A DNA stretch of 64,000 bases from Steinernema hermaphroditum. Its lineage: Eukaryota; Nematoda; Chromadorea; Rhabditida; Steinernematidae. The stretch's first letter is position 1. Each line of letters begins with the position of its first letter. Shown here in pieces: positions 33,398 to 44,170 of this stretch. The DNA lies in NCBI GenBank assembly GCA_030435675.1, contig CM059621.1, forward strand, positions 17,174,001 through 17,238,000, in the 5' to 3' direction. Below the pieces are notes generated by a model. It did no database searches. It saw only the letters and a list, made by a program, of their open reading frames with translations, and was not told the DNA's origin. The translations under genes and the position numbers were made by a program.

Positions 33398-34072
33398 GGA
33401 AAAACAGACGGGTCCCAGTGGATTACTCGTCAAAATCGCATAATTCCGAGCGGAGACGAGCACCGAAGTACGTGCGAAGTGCAGATACAGAACGGAGGTT
33501 GTTGCAAGAAGGGTCAAACGCCGAGCAAACAGAGGAAACACCGGAATGACGTGACTGAGCACACAGACGGAGTACCTCTAGTCGCACTCAAGCGGCGCTT
33601 GGAGGGTGACCATTGGTCAGTGACCGGTCAAAGGGCGCCTGAACTTAGGGTTAGTGCGGATTGGCTGAATGGGCAACGGTCCTTAAAGAGATCCGGCCAT
33701 GCATAAAAAAAGTGTTTTAGGCTGGCGGCGAGTCGGCCGGCGGCGAGTTGTCCTGCTTCGTAAAAAAAGGTGTTTTAAAGCTTTTGAAACTTAATGCTGA
33801 ATTCAGTTTCAGGGAAAAGGTTAGGACAGAGCAAAACAGCCCGGGTGGTTGCATGCAAGGCCGTGTTTTGAGTAGAATTTTCCAAAAATACCCTCAAAAC
33901 CCAAAACTTATAACTTGCACAGCCCTGGTTTCAATTGAGTGATTGATGCGATTGATTGATCGAATCGCCAATCGACTCGTCATTTTGCGGGGAAAGTTCG
34001 TTCCTTATTCTGTGTTCGAACGCTGAGTCGATTTATTTACACTTTAAAGCCCTATGTACAATCCAAAGAGAT
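33398..34072. other. Spacer between the two SLC34 genes
   Basis: No gene. At 33687-33720 a short piece of the TTAA-flanked foldback element follows TTAA at 33683-33686 (AGAGATCCGGCCATGCATAA). The remainder shows nothing recognisable. Confidence 0.4.
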
Positions 34073-37000
34073 CTAGACTTGAGTGTTCTTCGACAACCTC
34101 ATCCACCTCTCAAAGGCGTCGTCCCGAATCGCCTTCTGGTAGAAAGTAGTCGCCGACACGACCGTCGACTTGTCGTCGTCGCTCTCTTGAGGTCGTCCTT
34201 GGCAACAGGTTCTGCAGCAAGGCATGCAGGCGCCCAAACGTTCCATGTATTCATCATAGGGGTCCAGACTTCGTAGCCACGGCGGTAGGAACGTCCAGTC
34301 CCTAAGCACCGCCGGGAGATATTTGGGCGCTTTCTTCTGGAAGTCATGAATCTTTCACATTCTTGATGAACGCATTTCCAACCTGTAGAAGGTTGACAAA
34401 ACCTACAGCCACGAGGAGGCCAAGAAAGCAGCCAAGGACGGTGAACATGACCCAGCTGGGAGCGAAGGAGAGGCCAAGGAGGACGGCCGGGATGACGAGG
34501 AAAACGGACACTATGTAGACGATGGCGAACCATCGATGCTGAAGTGCAGGTATACGGTAATGGACAACTAGATGTGGAGTCTTACATTGGCTGTGATGTT
34601 TCCAAACTGCTTCGCTAAGTAGATGGGAATGTTTCTCGTGAACGGGATCGGATAGAAAAAGAGCATTCCAATGAGGTTGAATATCGTTTGGCACAAGGCG
34701 AATTGAAGCGATCTGAACAAGGGATTACGGTAGTACTTCTACAAGGCGAACCGCAAAGGTCGCTCGTTCAGTAGATGAACATGTTAAAAGGTCCCCTATC
34801 CATCCCCCTACTTACAACTGTAACTTCCTCGAATCGGCCGAGAGGGCCGCCAAAATGCCCGTGAAAGTAGTACCTATGTTTCCTCCGATAATCAGAGGAT
34901 ACATCCGATCGAGAGTCACCACTCCGATGGCAACAAGTGGATTCAGCGCTGAGCGGAAAACACTACTTGATTGGATCTAAATCTGGGTTATTTTAAATAG
35001 AAACTTCCAAGCGGCACACCAGCATGACGACGACACATCCAAAGCCCATCACAATGTAACCCGTGAAACAACTCAAAACTCCAGGACAGTCCTTGTCAAG
35101 AAGCTTCCGAACAGCTACCGCTACTCGACCTCCGAGCAGGGACATCATGAGTTTGACGGTCATCAAGAGACAGAAGATGAGACAGGCGATGGTGCCTGCG
35201 AGGACTACTATAGCGATGGTGGTGTCGGACCATGTGGAGTAGGCGAATATGTGATTGTACGGACCTGGGGTGAGCATTCAAAAGGGCACACACTGACTGG
35301 TCACTTACAAAAAGCCACGGGCCGACCGATTTGGTCGAGGCATCGATAGACGAGGGACTTTTGAGACATCTCCTGGTATCCCAGACTGGACTGACTGATA
35401 GTCTCGTCGTCTACTTTGAGGATTCGCTCGACGATCGGGTCCGTTAGGTACTGGAGGGTCTTGATCTCCGTTGTGTGACTTCCTTGAAGTGGCTTCGTCA
35501 ACTCACCACTGAGTTTTTCGATTATGCCTAAAGAGGAATGCTTAGTGAAGTTCCCACGTTCGTACAGCTTTATTTTGAGCAGCTATAGAGTACCTACCGA
35601 AGGCGACTTCCAACGGAAGAATGGTGAAAACACAGCAAACGTTGTAAACGTCGTTCATCGTGGCGGCGGCGAAAGCTCGTCGAAAGTGGTGTCGATCGCC
35701 GCTTTGGGTCAGACTGATCAGAGCGTTCATGATGGAACTTCCCATTTCGGAGCCCATCATCACGGGGATCGCGTTGTGTACCGTAATCACTAAACGTCCC
35801 TTTCACCGATGAACTGATAGCGCATGGGAATGTACAGTTTCCAGCGATCATCCCCACCATAACACTCATCAGCGTGGAGCTACTTTGCAGTATCAAAGTG
35901 ACGACCATTCCGATGATGGCGGCGGAGATCGGATTCTGGATGAGAGAGCTGTTGTTGATGACGCCGCCGATGCCACGGCCGCCGATCAGTTTGAACGCCT
36001 CGGCTAGAAGGTTCAGCGAGCAGATGAAGACGTAGAGAACGAAGAGAATGCCCACCACTTTGAGTGCGACTTCGAGGACGTGCACGGTCTTCTCGGTGGA
36101 CGTCAGATCTCAAAAAAAAGGTCGAAAATACTTGAAGGACGACATGGGCAACGAGGCATAGGCTTGGCCAGCTGGATTTAAAGAAAGATGTAAGTGGTCA
36201 GGCGTTATGTACTGTGTAAAAATTTCAAAATGCAATTTATTACACGAAAGGAGTCGAAAAGTTGAAGAAGAGAGAAATAGAAATCATCTGATTTAATTTG
36301 TATCCATAGTGGCCGCAAACCATTCGCATCAAATGCGGCCGTCATTTTTGCTAGCGAATTGGATCTGTCTGACCATTCTGACTAACAAATTTCCTGGTGA
36401 TCCTGGTCAGTTTAAGGCGATGTGTGTGGTCCAAGTTTTGCTTCCAAAAATCCACTTCAAATAGACAAACCAGCAGACAGGAAACAAAGCAGCAATTTCA
36501 GGCAGATCGGTTTCAGACAACAAACAAAATCTGAACGGAGGGCGGCATCGAACCAACCCCGACCGATTACGAATGTAGCGTGTTTGTAATGAGCCACACA
36601 GACTGTTAGGAATTACTCGGTTCATCATGTCGCTATGCCTTCAGAGGCGCGAGAGACCAGGTTACAGGTGAAATGAAAAACCGTATACTTTGAGAGATGG
36701 CTTTGTGTTTTTAGACTTCGTGCTGCCGAGCTTAACTACCTGTTGAAAGGGACTCCCTTAACAATTCGGGTCGAACATTAGCGCACCAATTGTTCTATTT
36801 TCCGTTAATGGACGGGATTTAGAAGGTCAACGGCGACATCGTCGTTAAGATGTATCGCTACCAGAAAGCTGTGAAGTGTTATGAGAATTTCTATGGGAAT
36901 GTGAGGAAGGTGCATTGGACGTCATCAGAGAGCGATTCAACTGGTCCATCTTCGTCCAAATCCATCTCAGGTGGGCATGTTTGATAGTGAAAATCACTTC

Positions 37001-37189
37001 CAAATTTTCGATTTATAATAAGAATAGCATTTTGATTATACAAGCCTTTTAACACAAATAAAAGTTATTGTATACATCGTTGAGTTTAACTTAGATCTCA
37101 CCTTTCCACTTGACGTGTTCCTCGGTTCGGAGGTTCTCGTGCGAAACACTCCATTTGTCTTGAGTTCGTGGCTGTTTACTCGACGCCAT
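34073..37189 (-). CDS. SLC34-type Na+/phosphate cotransporter, paralogue B
   Basis: Exon 1 (37189-37102) starts MASSKQPRTQDKWSVSHENL and ends in phase 1. After a ~990-nt intron with a SINE copy, exon 2 begins DLTSTEKTVHVLEVALK and contains the first repeat QSSSTLMSVMVGMIAGN. Next come AIPVMMGSEMGSSIMNALIS, ATMNDVYNVCCVFTILPLE, the extracellular loop, GPYNHIFAYSTWSDTTIA, the second repeat QSSSVFRSALNPLVAIG, and the tail beginning KAPKYLPAVLRDWTFLPP and ending SKNTQV. Both QSSS motifs that coordinate Na+ and phosphate in this family are intact. Splice positions and phases match paralogue A, so the pair arose by tandem duplication. Confidence 0.82.
36500..36610 (-). mobile_element. tRNA-derived SINE copy in SLC34-B intron 1
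   Basis: The reverse strand reads GTGTGGCTCATTACAAACAC, then an anticodon-like stem with ATTCGTAAT and the B box GGTTCGATGCC. It has the same position (intron 1) and orientation as the copy in paralogue A. Confidence 0.65.
36824..36970 (+). other. Possible isolated exon
   Basis: An open stretch between an acceptor-like GGATTTAG and a GTGGGC donor encodes MYRYQKAVKCYENFYGNVRK followed by a Ser-rich tail. It lies inside intron 1 of SLC34-B on the opposite strand. No family recognised and no partner exon found. Confidence 0.25.
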
Positions 37190-37779
37190 CGCCACATCGA
37201 ACTGAAACGGATCACATATGGGTACATATCAGGTGGTGCGCTTATTAGGGCCATTCGGCGCGATTACGGCCCGCCAACATGCATATCGCATAATTAGGTG
37301 TCGCGCGAGGTGAAGGGCACGGGAGGTGCAGTGGCGCTGGCGCGAGAGTCGAAAGTATCGGAAGCGGCGAACAAACAGAAGCGAGAGTGGACACCGCCGC
37401 GCACAAACAGAGTTCCTGCAGTGGCGGTCAAGCGCCTCCAGGCTGTATATATGCAAACAAAGTGACTGTGATCGATAGTCGGTTGGGGGACGATGACACA
37501 AACTGTCAAAATAGGCTTAGAGGCGCTATTTGTGGCACGTACGCCACAGGTGATCACCAGTTGGTCGGCGTCGAATCGAGGACAGGTTTTTGGATTCGCC
37601 TAATCCGCCACTGGAAGTGAGTGAGGCGACAAAGTGCTCAACAAACGTCAGATGGACAAATTTGGATTTAGCACCCGGAAAGTGCGAACATTCAATACAT
37701 AGATGTGTGGTGCGTGTAGTGCAGGTGGAATTGAAGTGGTGGTAGGGGAAGTCCACTTTTCAGAACATCTCGAAGTCAT
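37190..37779. other. Spacer before the homeobox palindrome
   Basis: Nothing recognisable; it is the region upstream of the SLC34-B start and outside the palindrome arm. Confidence 0.35.
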
Positions 37780-38041
37780 TCCGAATGACGAGTTTACGCT
37801 TCGAGGCGCTGAAAAGAACGTTGGCTGATCGGAGACGGGCGAGTCGCCCACGTTGTGCTCTGGGGAGCAGCAGAACTAAGGACCGACCGGTCGGGACGTT
37901 CACTTCACAAAAAGTGGGAATGGAAGGAGGCCAGAGAGATATCTCTGTCTGTTTGGATTTTGAAGAAAATGAGACATCAATTGGGTCTGTCTATGTGAGA
38001 GCTCACGATCTATGTCATCACAACTCTTTATTGAACACTTT

Positions 38042-39049
38042 TTAGGCAAGTACTTGTGGATTTTCGGGCGACGTTTCCGTATCCTTGGCCTTCTTGTGGC
38101 GGTGGCGGTTGTTCTGGAACCAACGGGTGACCTTGTTCCTAGGCAGTCCCAGCTTTTCGGCGATCTTCTGGCGCTTCTTCTGGTCGGGGCAGGCGTCTTC
38201 TTCGAAGGCTTCGTTGAGGCCCTCCAGTTGCTCTTTGGTAAAGTTGATCCTTTTCTTGGGAGCGCTCTGGGGGACGGAAGGGTTCTGATGGCGGAGGAAG
38301 CGCAGGAGATCCTCGAAGTTCAGGCCACTGAGAACTGATAGAAGTTCTTCTTCTCCGGGCGTCTGAGGATTCGGAAGACCTTCTTCTTCTCGGGCATCTG
38401 AAGGTCCTTCGCTCGATTCCTTCTCTTCCAAAGGCGCCTCAGAAACGCTCTCCTCTATCGGTGACGGTTCCCTCTTCACTTGTGAAGGCTGAGGAAAGAG
38501 TTCCCCCAAGATCTCCGAACAGGAATTGCCTTCGGGAATCAATTCCTCGGCCGTCTTCTGGAGTGAATCCGGATTCTGACTGAAAAGAAGAGTCGCCAAG
38601 ACGCGTAAATTCTCAGCATCGATTTGTTGAATCTGAGGAAGAGGATCGTAGTGAGTTTCAAGATTCAGTCCAGCGTGCTCCAAAATATCAGCTAAAGTTG
38701 AGGGAACCTCTGACATCTCGGATAGGCTAGCGTCCAGGGTAGTCTTATCGGCTTCTTTTGGGGACCCTTCGGCTCCCGACCGCCCTTCGGATTTTCTCTC
38801 CTTGTAGCGTCTGTTCTCGAACCACTTCGTGATCTGCGTCTCTGAGAGTCCCGTCTTCTCAGCGAGTTCTTTCTTCTCCTCTCCCATAATGCACCTTCTC
38901 TTGGCGAAACTCTCGTTGAGGAGGTCGAGCTGCGTCAAGGAGTAGTTCCTCTTCTTTCCTCTCTGTTTTGGGGCTTCTTCGGGAATGGAAAGGGCAGGAG
39001 CATCAGGAAACGAAAACGGAATAGTAGTTTCAATCGTAGCGGTGGCCAT
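38042..39049 (-). CDS. Intronless two-homeodomain transcription factor
   Basis: A 335-residue single-exon protein (MATATIETTIPFSFPD...). The first homeodomain, about residues 29-88, starts KKRNYSLTQLDLLNESF and ends ITKWFENRRYKERK. The second lies near the C-terminus (RINFTKEQLEGLNEAF to VTRWFQNNRHRHKKAK). Between them is an acidic, Ser/Pro-rich region with LSVLSGLNFEDLLRFL. Compared with the plus-strand neighbour it lacks a middle homeodomain. Homeodomain position 50 is Glu in the first domain, an unusual residue at this DNA-contact site. TATA-like sequence (GGATATAAGC on the minus strand) lies about 50 bases upstream. Confidence 0.85.
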   Translation of the reverse strand: MATATIETTIPFSFPDAPALSIPEEAPKQRGKKRNYSLTQLDLLNESFAKRRCIMGEEKKELAEKTGLSETQITKWFENRRYKERKSEGRSGAEGSPKEADKTTLDASLSEMSEVPSTLADILEHAGLNLETHYDPLPQIQQIDAENLRVLATLLFSQNPDSLQKTAEELIPEGNSCSEILGELFPQPSQVKREPSPIEESVSEAPLEEKESSEGPSDAREEEGLPNPQTPGEEELLSVLSGLNFEDLLRFLRHQNPSVPQSAPKKRINFTKEQLEGLNEAFEEDACPDQKKRQKIAEKLGLPRNKVTRWFQNNRHRHKKAKDTETSPENPQVLA

Positions 39050-39266
39050 TGAGAATTAACTTTTACTTTTTGTGATCAGTCAGTCACTGAGGGATGCTTA
39101 TATCCGTGAGAAGACCCGAAATGCGATGCTAAACAGAAAGAGTGTCTAACCGATGCGTCCCGAAACAGCCACGATGCTACTGTCCTTGGCATCGCATTTC
39201 GGGTTTCTCCGCATCTATAAGAACCCCTACATCTCTTCATGGTACTCACATCCAAAGAGCCGTACA
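39050..39266. promoter_or_regulatory. Shared divergent promoter at the palindrome centre
   Basis: This 217-base region separates the two start codons. Mirrored elements occur on each side: AAATGCGATGC near 39120 with GCATCGCATTTCGGG near 39190, and TATA-like boxes (TATATCC near 39100 for the minus gene, TATAAGAA near 39216 for the plus gene) at similar distances from each ATG. Confidence 0.6.
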
Positions 39267-40457
39267 ATGGTAACCGCTACCATCGACACCGCCATTCCCC
39301 TTTCGTTTTCTGATGCTCCTGCCCCTTCCATTCCTGAAGAAGCCCCAAAACAGAGAGGAAAGAAGAGGAACTACTCCTTGACGCAGCTCGACCTCCTCAA
39401 CGAGAGTTTCGCCAAGAGAAGGTGCATTATGGGAGAGGAGAAGAAAGAACTCGCTGAGAAGACGGGTCTCTCGGAGACGCAGATCACGAAGTGGTTCGAG
39501 AACAGACGCTACAAAGAGAGGAAATCCGAAGGGCCTTCGGAAGACGCTGCTTCCAAGATTCCAGAAGCGTCCACCACTCTGACTGAACTTCTTGGACTAT
39601 TGGGTGCTCAAGATAACACGGACTCTCCCCAGATTCCTCCCATCGATGCAGAGACTCTTCAAACTATGTTAACTGTTCTTTTCGGTCAGAATCCTTTCGA
39701 AACACGTTCTGAGGAGAACAGCGGACTCCAAAACGACCCTCCAGTTACTCCCCAGAGGAAGAGGTATTCGAACGAACAGCACACCATTTTGAAGGAATTT
39801 TTCGAAAAGTCGAAGTACGCTTCGTCCGAAGAGCTCTCTGATCTCTCCGAAAGGACCGGCCTCTCAAAGCAACAGGTGCAACAGTGGTTCCAGAACCAGC
39901 GGCGTCGGAGGAAGGCGAAGGTTTCTGAGGGATCCTTCCGGAAGACGACCGAGGAAGTAATTCCCGAAGGCAATTCCTGTTCGGAGATCTTGGGGGAACT
40001 CTTTCCTCAGCCTTCACAAGTGAAGAGGGAACCGTCACCGATAGAGGAGAGCGTTTCTGAGGCGCCTCTGGAAGAGAAGGAATCGAGCGAAGTACCTTCA
40101 GATGCCCGAGAAGAAGGAAGTATTCCGAATCCTCAGACGCCCGGAGAAGAAGAACTTCTTTCAGTTCTCAGTGGTATGAACTTCGAGGATCTTCTGCACT
40201 TCCTCCGCCAGCAGAACCCTTCCGTCCCCCAGAGCGCTCCCAAGAAAAGGGTCAACTTCACCAAAGAGCAACTGGAGGGCCTCAACGAGGCCTTCGAAGA
40301 AGACGCCTGCCCTGACCAGAAGAAGCGCCAGGAGATCGCCGAAAAGCTGGGACTGCCTAGGAACAAGGTCACCCGTTGGTTCCAGAACAACCGCCACCGC
40401 CACAAGAAGGCCAAGGAGACCGAAACGTCGCCCGAAAATCCACAAGTACTTGCCTAA
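39267..40457 (+). CDS. Intronless three-homeodomain transcription factor
   Basis: A 396-residue single-exon protein. I place the start at 39267 (MVTATIDTAIPLSFSD) because it aligns with the minus-strand paralogue; an in-frame ATG at 39153 lies upstream of the TATA box. There are three homeodomains: residues about 29-88 (WFENRRYKERK), about 168-230 (RKRYSNEQHTILKEFF to VQQWFQNQRRRRKAK), and near the C-terminus (RVNFTKEQLEGLNEAF to VTRWFQNNRHRHKKAK). Linkers are acidic and include KREPSPIEES. Multi-homeodomain genes are known in Caenorhabditis; orthology was not assigned. The C-terminal half and 3' flank are nearly identical to the minus-strand gene. Confidence 0.87.
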   Translation: MVTATIDTAIPLSFSDAPAPSIPEEAPKQRGKKRNYSLTQLDLLNESFAKRRCIMGEEKKELAEKTGLSETQITKWFENRRYKERKSEGPSEDAASKIPEASTTLTELLGLLGAQDNTDSPQIPPIDAETLQTMLTVLFGQNPFETRSEENSGLQNDPPVTPQRKRYSNEQHTILKEFFEKSKYASSEELSDLSERTGLSKQQVQQWFQNQRRRRKAKVSEGSFRKTTEEVIPEGNSCSEILGELFPQPSQVKREPSPIEESVSEAPLEEKESSEVPSDAREEGSIPNPQTPGEEELLSVLSGMNFEDLLHFLRQQNPSVPQSAPKKRVNFTKEQLEGLNEAFEEDACPDQKKRQEIAEKLGLPRNKVTRWFQNNRHRHKKAKETETSPENPQVLA

Positions 40458-40851
40458 AAAGTGTTCAATAAACTGTTGCGGTGACATAGATCGTAGTAGA
40501 CAGAGCCCCCCAGAGACAGACCCAACTGATGTCTCATTTTCTGCAAAATCCAAACAGACAGAGATGCCTCTTGACCTCCTCCCATTCCCACTTTTTGTGA
40601 AGTGAACGTCTCGACCGGTCGACCCTTAGTTCTGCTGCTCCCCAGAGCACAACGTGGGCGACTCGCCCGTCTCCGATCAGCCAACGTTCTTTTCAGCGCC
40701 TCGAAGCGTAAACTCGTCATTCGGAATGACTTCGAGATCTTCTGAAAACTGGACCGACTACCGGCTCACTTCGCGTGACAGTGACTTCGGGTACACTATC
40801 TATCAATGCCTTTCACTCATCTGTTTCAGCTCGACGACAATTCCTTCACGG

Positions 40852-41218
40852 ATGCCTTCCTACAGCAACTCGCACGTTCTCTGTGAAGAGATGGAACTCT
40901 CCAGCGATAATCAGTACGTTGCTGTTGTGACTAGCCTATCTAATATAACTCTAGAAGTGACAGGACCTCGGTTTGCAATCGCGAAGCGCTGCAGAAATAT
41001 CTCGACGAGCTTCATTCCGAAATGTATGTTATTCTGAGCTTAAAATTATGATTGCTGCTTTTAGGAGTGAGCACAACACCGTCGATCTAAGCGAAGTCGA
41101 AGAGAACCGAAGCGAGTATTTCTTCGACGAACTGAACGCTCCGGAGGTCGCTCCGAAGTCGACAGCTCACAGCGAATATGTGATGGATTTTAGGGGAAAT
41201 GACGACACTAATCAATAA
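40852..41218 (+). CDS. Small acidic protein, unknown
   Basis: Three short exons joined in phase: MPSYSNSHVLCEEMELSS, then SDRTSVCNREALQKYLDELH, then SEHNTVDLSEVEENRSEYFF, ending DFRGNDDTNQ at 41218. About 95 residues, acidic, with no signal peptide or domain recognised. Introns are ~40 nt with GT-AG ends. A further 5' exon is possible, since an acceptor-like TTTCAG lies at 40823-40828 just before the proposed ATG region. Confidence 0.45.
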
Positions 41219-41513
41219 AATGCACTTTTTATATGTGATTGGGGAGAAATTGAGTTTAACTTTGAAAAGAAGAGTCTTAACGAGATGAAAAGTAGAGGAA
41301 AAGTCGGCAGAAGAACAAAAACAGTCGTGCGCTTTTCATCTTTTCATCGCATTTTCGTCATTGAGACATCAGACAATCTGTCTCAGACACATTTCACTCG
41401 CTACACCACTCTGCAAAGTTCATTCGTCCATTTGCCGCGTACCGCGCAGTCGAGTCACATCGAACAGTCGTTCTACAACGCCTACTTCACCGCACTACCG
41501 CACTACCGCAACC

Positions 41514-42720
41514 ATGGCACTCCCGATGCTCGTCACCCTGTTCGCCGGTACCGCTTTCCCGCTTACCCTTACCGTCTCCGCCATTTTATTGTGCACCAAA
41601 AAGGTGGCTTCGCCGCCACCAGCACCGGTTACTATACCGACTTCTTCACCGACTCCACCTTCCTCAGCTTCTCCGCCTTCTCCACCCGCATCAGCGGGAA
41701 ATGTAAAGTCATGTAAGCTGCTATTTTTTTGCACAGTTCAATCTGCATCTTGTCTTTCCAGCTCATACTGGCTACGATAACGTTACCGTGAAAGGTTAGT
41801 CGCATCTTTCCAACGTCAAACGTTTTTCTAACTGTCTGTTCAGGAGAGACGGAAGAAGTTGCCAACAAAGAGAAGGACACTAACAGTTTCGAAATTTGCG
41901 ACAAATGTGGAAGTAAGTAATTAGATCATGGTGCAACATAAATACTATGACGCATTTAGGCAAAACCCCGAAAGGTAAAAAGAGAAATGAGAAGAAAGAA
42001 GAAGAAAAAAAGAACGAGCAAGAAAGAGAACAGAAACAAGGGGAAAACGAAGCAATGAAAAACGAGAAGAGAGACAACGACAATAAGGTTGAAGAAAAGA
42101 AGAACGAGAAAGAAGGCGACAAGAACGAAGAAGGCAAGAGGAATGAGAATGAAGAAGGCAAAGGTGCAGGTGATAACAATCCGGAAGCTAAGAAAGATGG
42201 AGAGAAGAACGCGGATAAAGACGGGTCATCGAAGAACAACAAGCAAAAAGCAAAAAGTCCGGACAAGCCGAAAGGTGTGCTTACAACAGCAGGGGTTTAA
42301 TCCACTCTAAAAAGTCTAATTTAGATATCACGATCACTCCAAATGCATTGAAATTCCCCGAGAAAGGCAGCATGATGCACATCACTATCACGAATACTAC
42401 CGATAAGCGGCTCGCAGTGAAGGTGAAATGTTCCGACAACAAACTTTTCCGCGTTGCGCCTGTATTTGGTTTCTGTTCGAAGAAGGGAACAATGATTGTT
42501 GAGGTGCTGCGAAGCAAGGGACCGCCAAAGTTGGACAAGCTAGTCATCGCCACCGTTCAGGTAAAAACTGCGTAAATTGTAATGGTTTTCTTAAACGCGG
42601 CGTTATTTCCAGTGCAACGAAGACTGTACAGATCCGAATCCACTGTTCAAAGCTAAGGACGCGAACGAGCAAACAACGAACGTTGCCTTGAATGTGGAAT
42701 GCAACACAACCAAGATCTAA
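41514..42720 (+). CDS. MSP-domain protein with N-terminal membrane segment and charged linker
   Basis: Starts MALPMLVTLFAGTAFPLTL, a hydrophobic segment (signal anchor or signal peptide), followed by a Pro/Ser-rich stretch (PTPPSSASPPSPPASAG). Two small exons follow, then a ~100-residue Lys/Glu/Asn-rich exon (KKEEEKKNEQEREQKQGE...), and an MSP (VAP-like Ig) domain: ITITPNALKFPEKGSMMHI, ITNTTDKRLAVKVKCS, then RVAPVFGFCSKKGTM. The last exon ends ALNVECNTTKI at 42720. MSP-type domains in nematodes serve sperm motility or VAP-type contacts. The hydrophobic N-terminus and extended highly charged linker are unlike the short cytoskeletal MSPs. Confidence 0.75.
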
Positions 42721-43078
42721 TATTCACATGATATCCTGTTGTAAAATACTAATATAACCATATCTTATGTATATCTGAGTGGTTCGTTTGGTTGTTTCTA
42801 TCATGCGTGTTGCTATCCCGTCGAAATTTAAGCGATATTCAAATCTGTTATGTTCGATTCCATCATAACTGAAGTTCTATGATTCCACTTACTTGATGAA
42901 GTGGAGCAAAATGAATAACGAGCAGAAGCGACAGAAAAAGAAGCGGTTATGGGCCCGTACGCGACCATATTTCGAGCTCAGAGAACAGTGACGACTGGAT
43001 GAAAACAATATGAATGAAAACGAACCATTCAAATAATTTTTTACCTTCGTATACATACAATATTTAACATGAATATGA
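42721..43078. other. Spacer
   Basis: 3' regions of two convergent genes. No feature seen. Confidence 0.4.
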
Positions 43079-44170
43079 TTATGGTTTGGCCTTGTTAAGC
43101 TTCTTGAAGACACTTTCCAGCTGGATGGCCTTTCCCATACTGCCTTGGATCTTCAGCTTTCCGGTCATGAATGCTTGAGTTGGTGAAAGCTTCCCGGTGA
43201 ACATGGGTATCAGGTCGTCGCTCATCAATTCAAACTGGACGTCGGATTCCACCGGCTTACCCTGGGCGACGGATCCTGATCCATTTTTCAGGTCAATGTA
43301 GAAGCTCTTGTTTTCGCCTTAATAAGTTTTTCACAGTTTTACAATATATACCACCGTATCTGTTACCTTTCAAGCTGAATTCATAGACAGCTCCAATACG
43401 ACCAACCAGTTCGGGAGTAATAATCTTCTGAACACCTTCTAGCATGTCGTTGATCTTCAATGCCTTGCGGCTTCTAGCATGCTTATCGTCGCCATGTCCA
43501 AGAGCTTCTTCGTATTTTACACCCGGAACAAAGAAATCAGGTCTCAAAGGTGCGCCTGTTCAGAATTCAGTTATTAGAACTAACGATAGTGATAAGACAT
43601 ACTGGGATCAATGGCATACTTGTCGAAATCAGTAACGCCCTCCTGAGTAAGGATGTCATCGTCAATCGCGAAATGTCCTGTGAACTCCCGGCTGTTTCGC
43701 GAAAGCACTACATAAGCGGCATCGGCCATAATATCCGGGGTACGGCATCGTTTAGCGCCTGCTTCTTCACCCCCAGACAGCATTTCCATCGCTGCCGTCC
43801 AAATGGCCGTTCTGGGCCACAGAGCATTTACTGCAATTCCATCGGGTCGAAGTTCCTCGTGCATTCCAAGTACACACAGTGACATGCCGTACTTCGCTAT
43901 TGTGTAGGCACCGTGACGGGCGAACCACTGAGGCTCCATCAGAAGTGGAGGACTGATGTTCAAAATGTGAGGATTCTTCGACTGCTTCAGATAGGGAATG
44001 CACTTCTGAGACCTAAAGAATATGGAAATTACTAAACATTACGGTGCTACCTTCAGCTTACATCAGAAATGTTCCGCGAGCGTTAACCTGGTTCATCAAG
44101 TCATAGCGTTTCATGGGAGTATCAAGCGTCCCAGTAAGTGAAATAGCGCTGGCGTACAACTGGCTTGTAC
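43079..44170 (-). pseudogene. HSDL2-like SDR-SCP2 protein, 5' truncated
   Basis: Order on the minus strand: YASAISLTGTLDTPMKRYDL, VNARGTFLMSQKCIPYLK, the SDR active-site region NISPPLLMEPQWF then GAYTIAKYGMSL (YxxxK present), VNALWPRTAI, a linker, and an SCP2 lipid-transfer domain (YIDLKNGSGSVAQGKP to LIPMFTGKLSPTQAF), ending LNKAKP. This is the architecture of peroxisomal hydroxysteroid dehydrogenase-like protein 2. The N-terminal Rossmann segment with TGxxxGIG and about 80 residues are not found between here and the divergent mago gene. Either the gene is broken, the missing exon lies beyond an unrecognised intron, or the assembly has lost it. Confidence 0.65.

Larger units (their letters stand above)
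37780..40745. repeat. Large palindrome containing both homeobox genes
   Basis: Arms of about 1.3-1.5 kb (roughly 37780-39100 and 39180-40745) are inverted copies that include coding regions and ~260 bp of 3' flank. The plus arm is longer by the middle homeodomain. Confidence 0.75.

Noticed and set aside
33860..34060. Extra exon of SLC34-A or B in the spacer
   Set aside because: Both first exons are found elsewhere (33316-33397 and 37102-37189) with matching phase.
39153..39266. N-terminal extension of the three-homeodomain protein
   Set aside because: The extension covers the TATA box and mirrored promoter; the paralogue starts at the equivalent of 39267.
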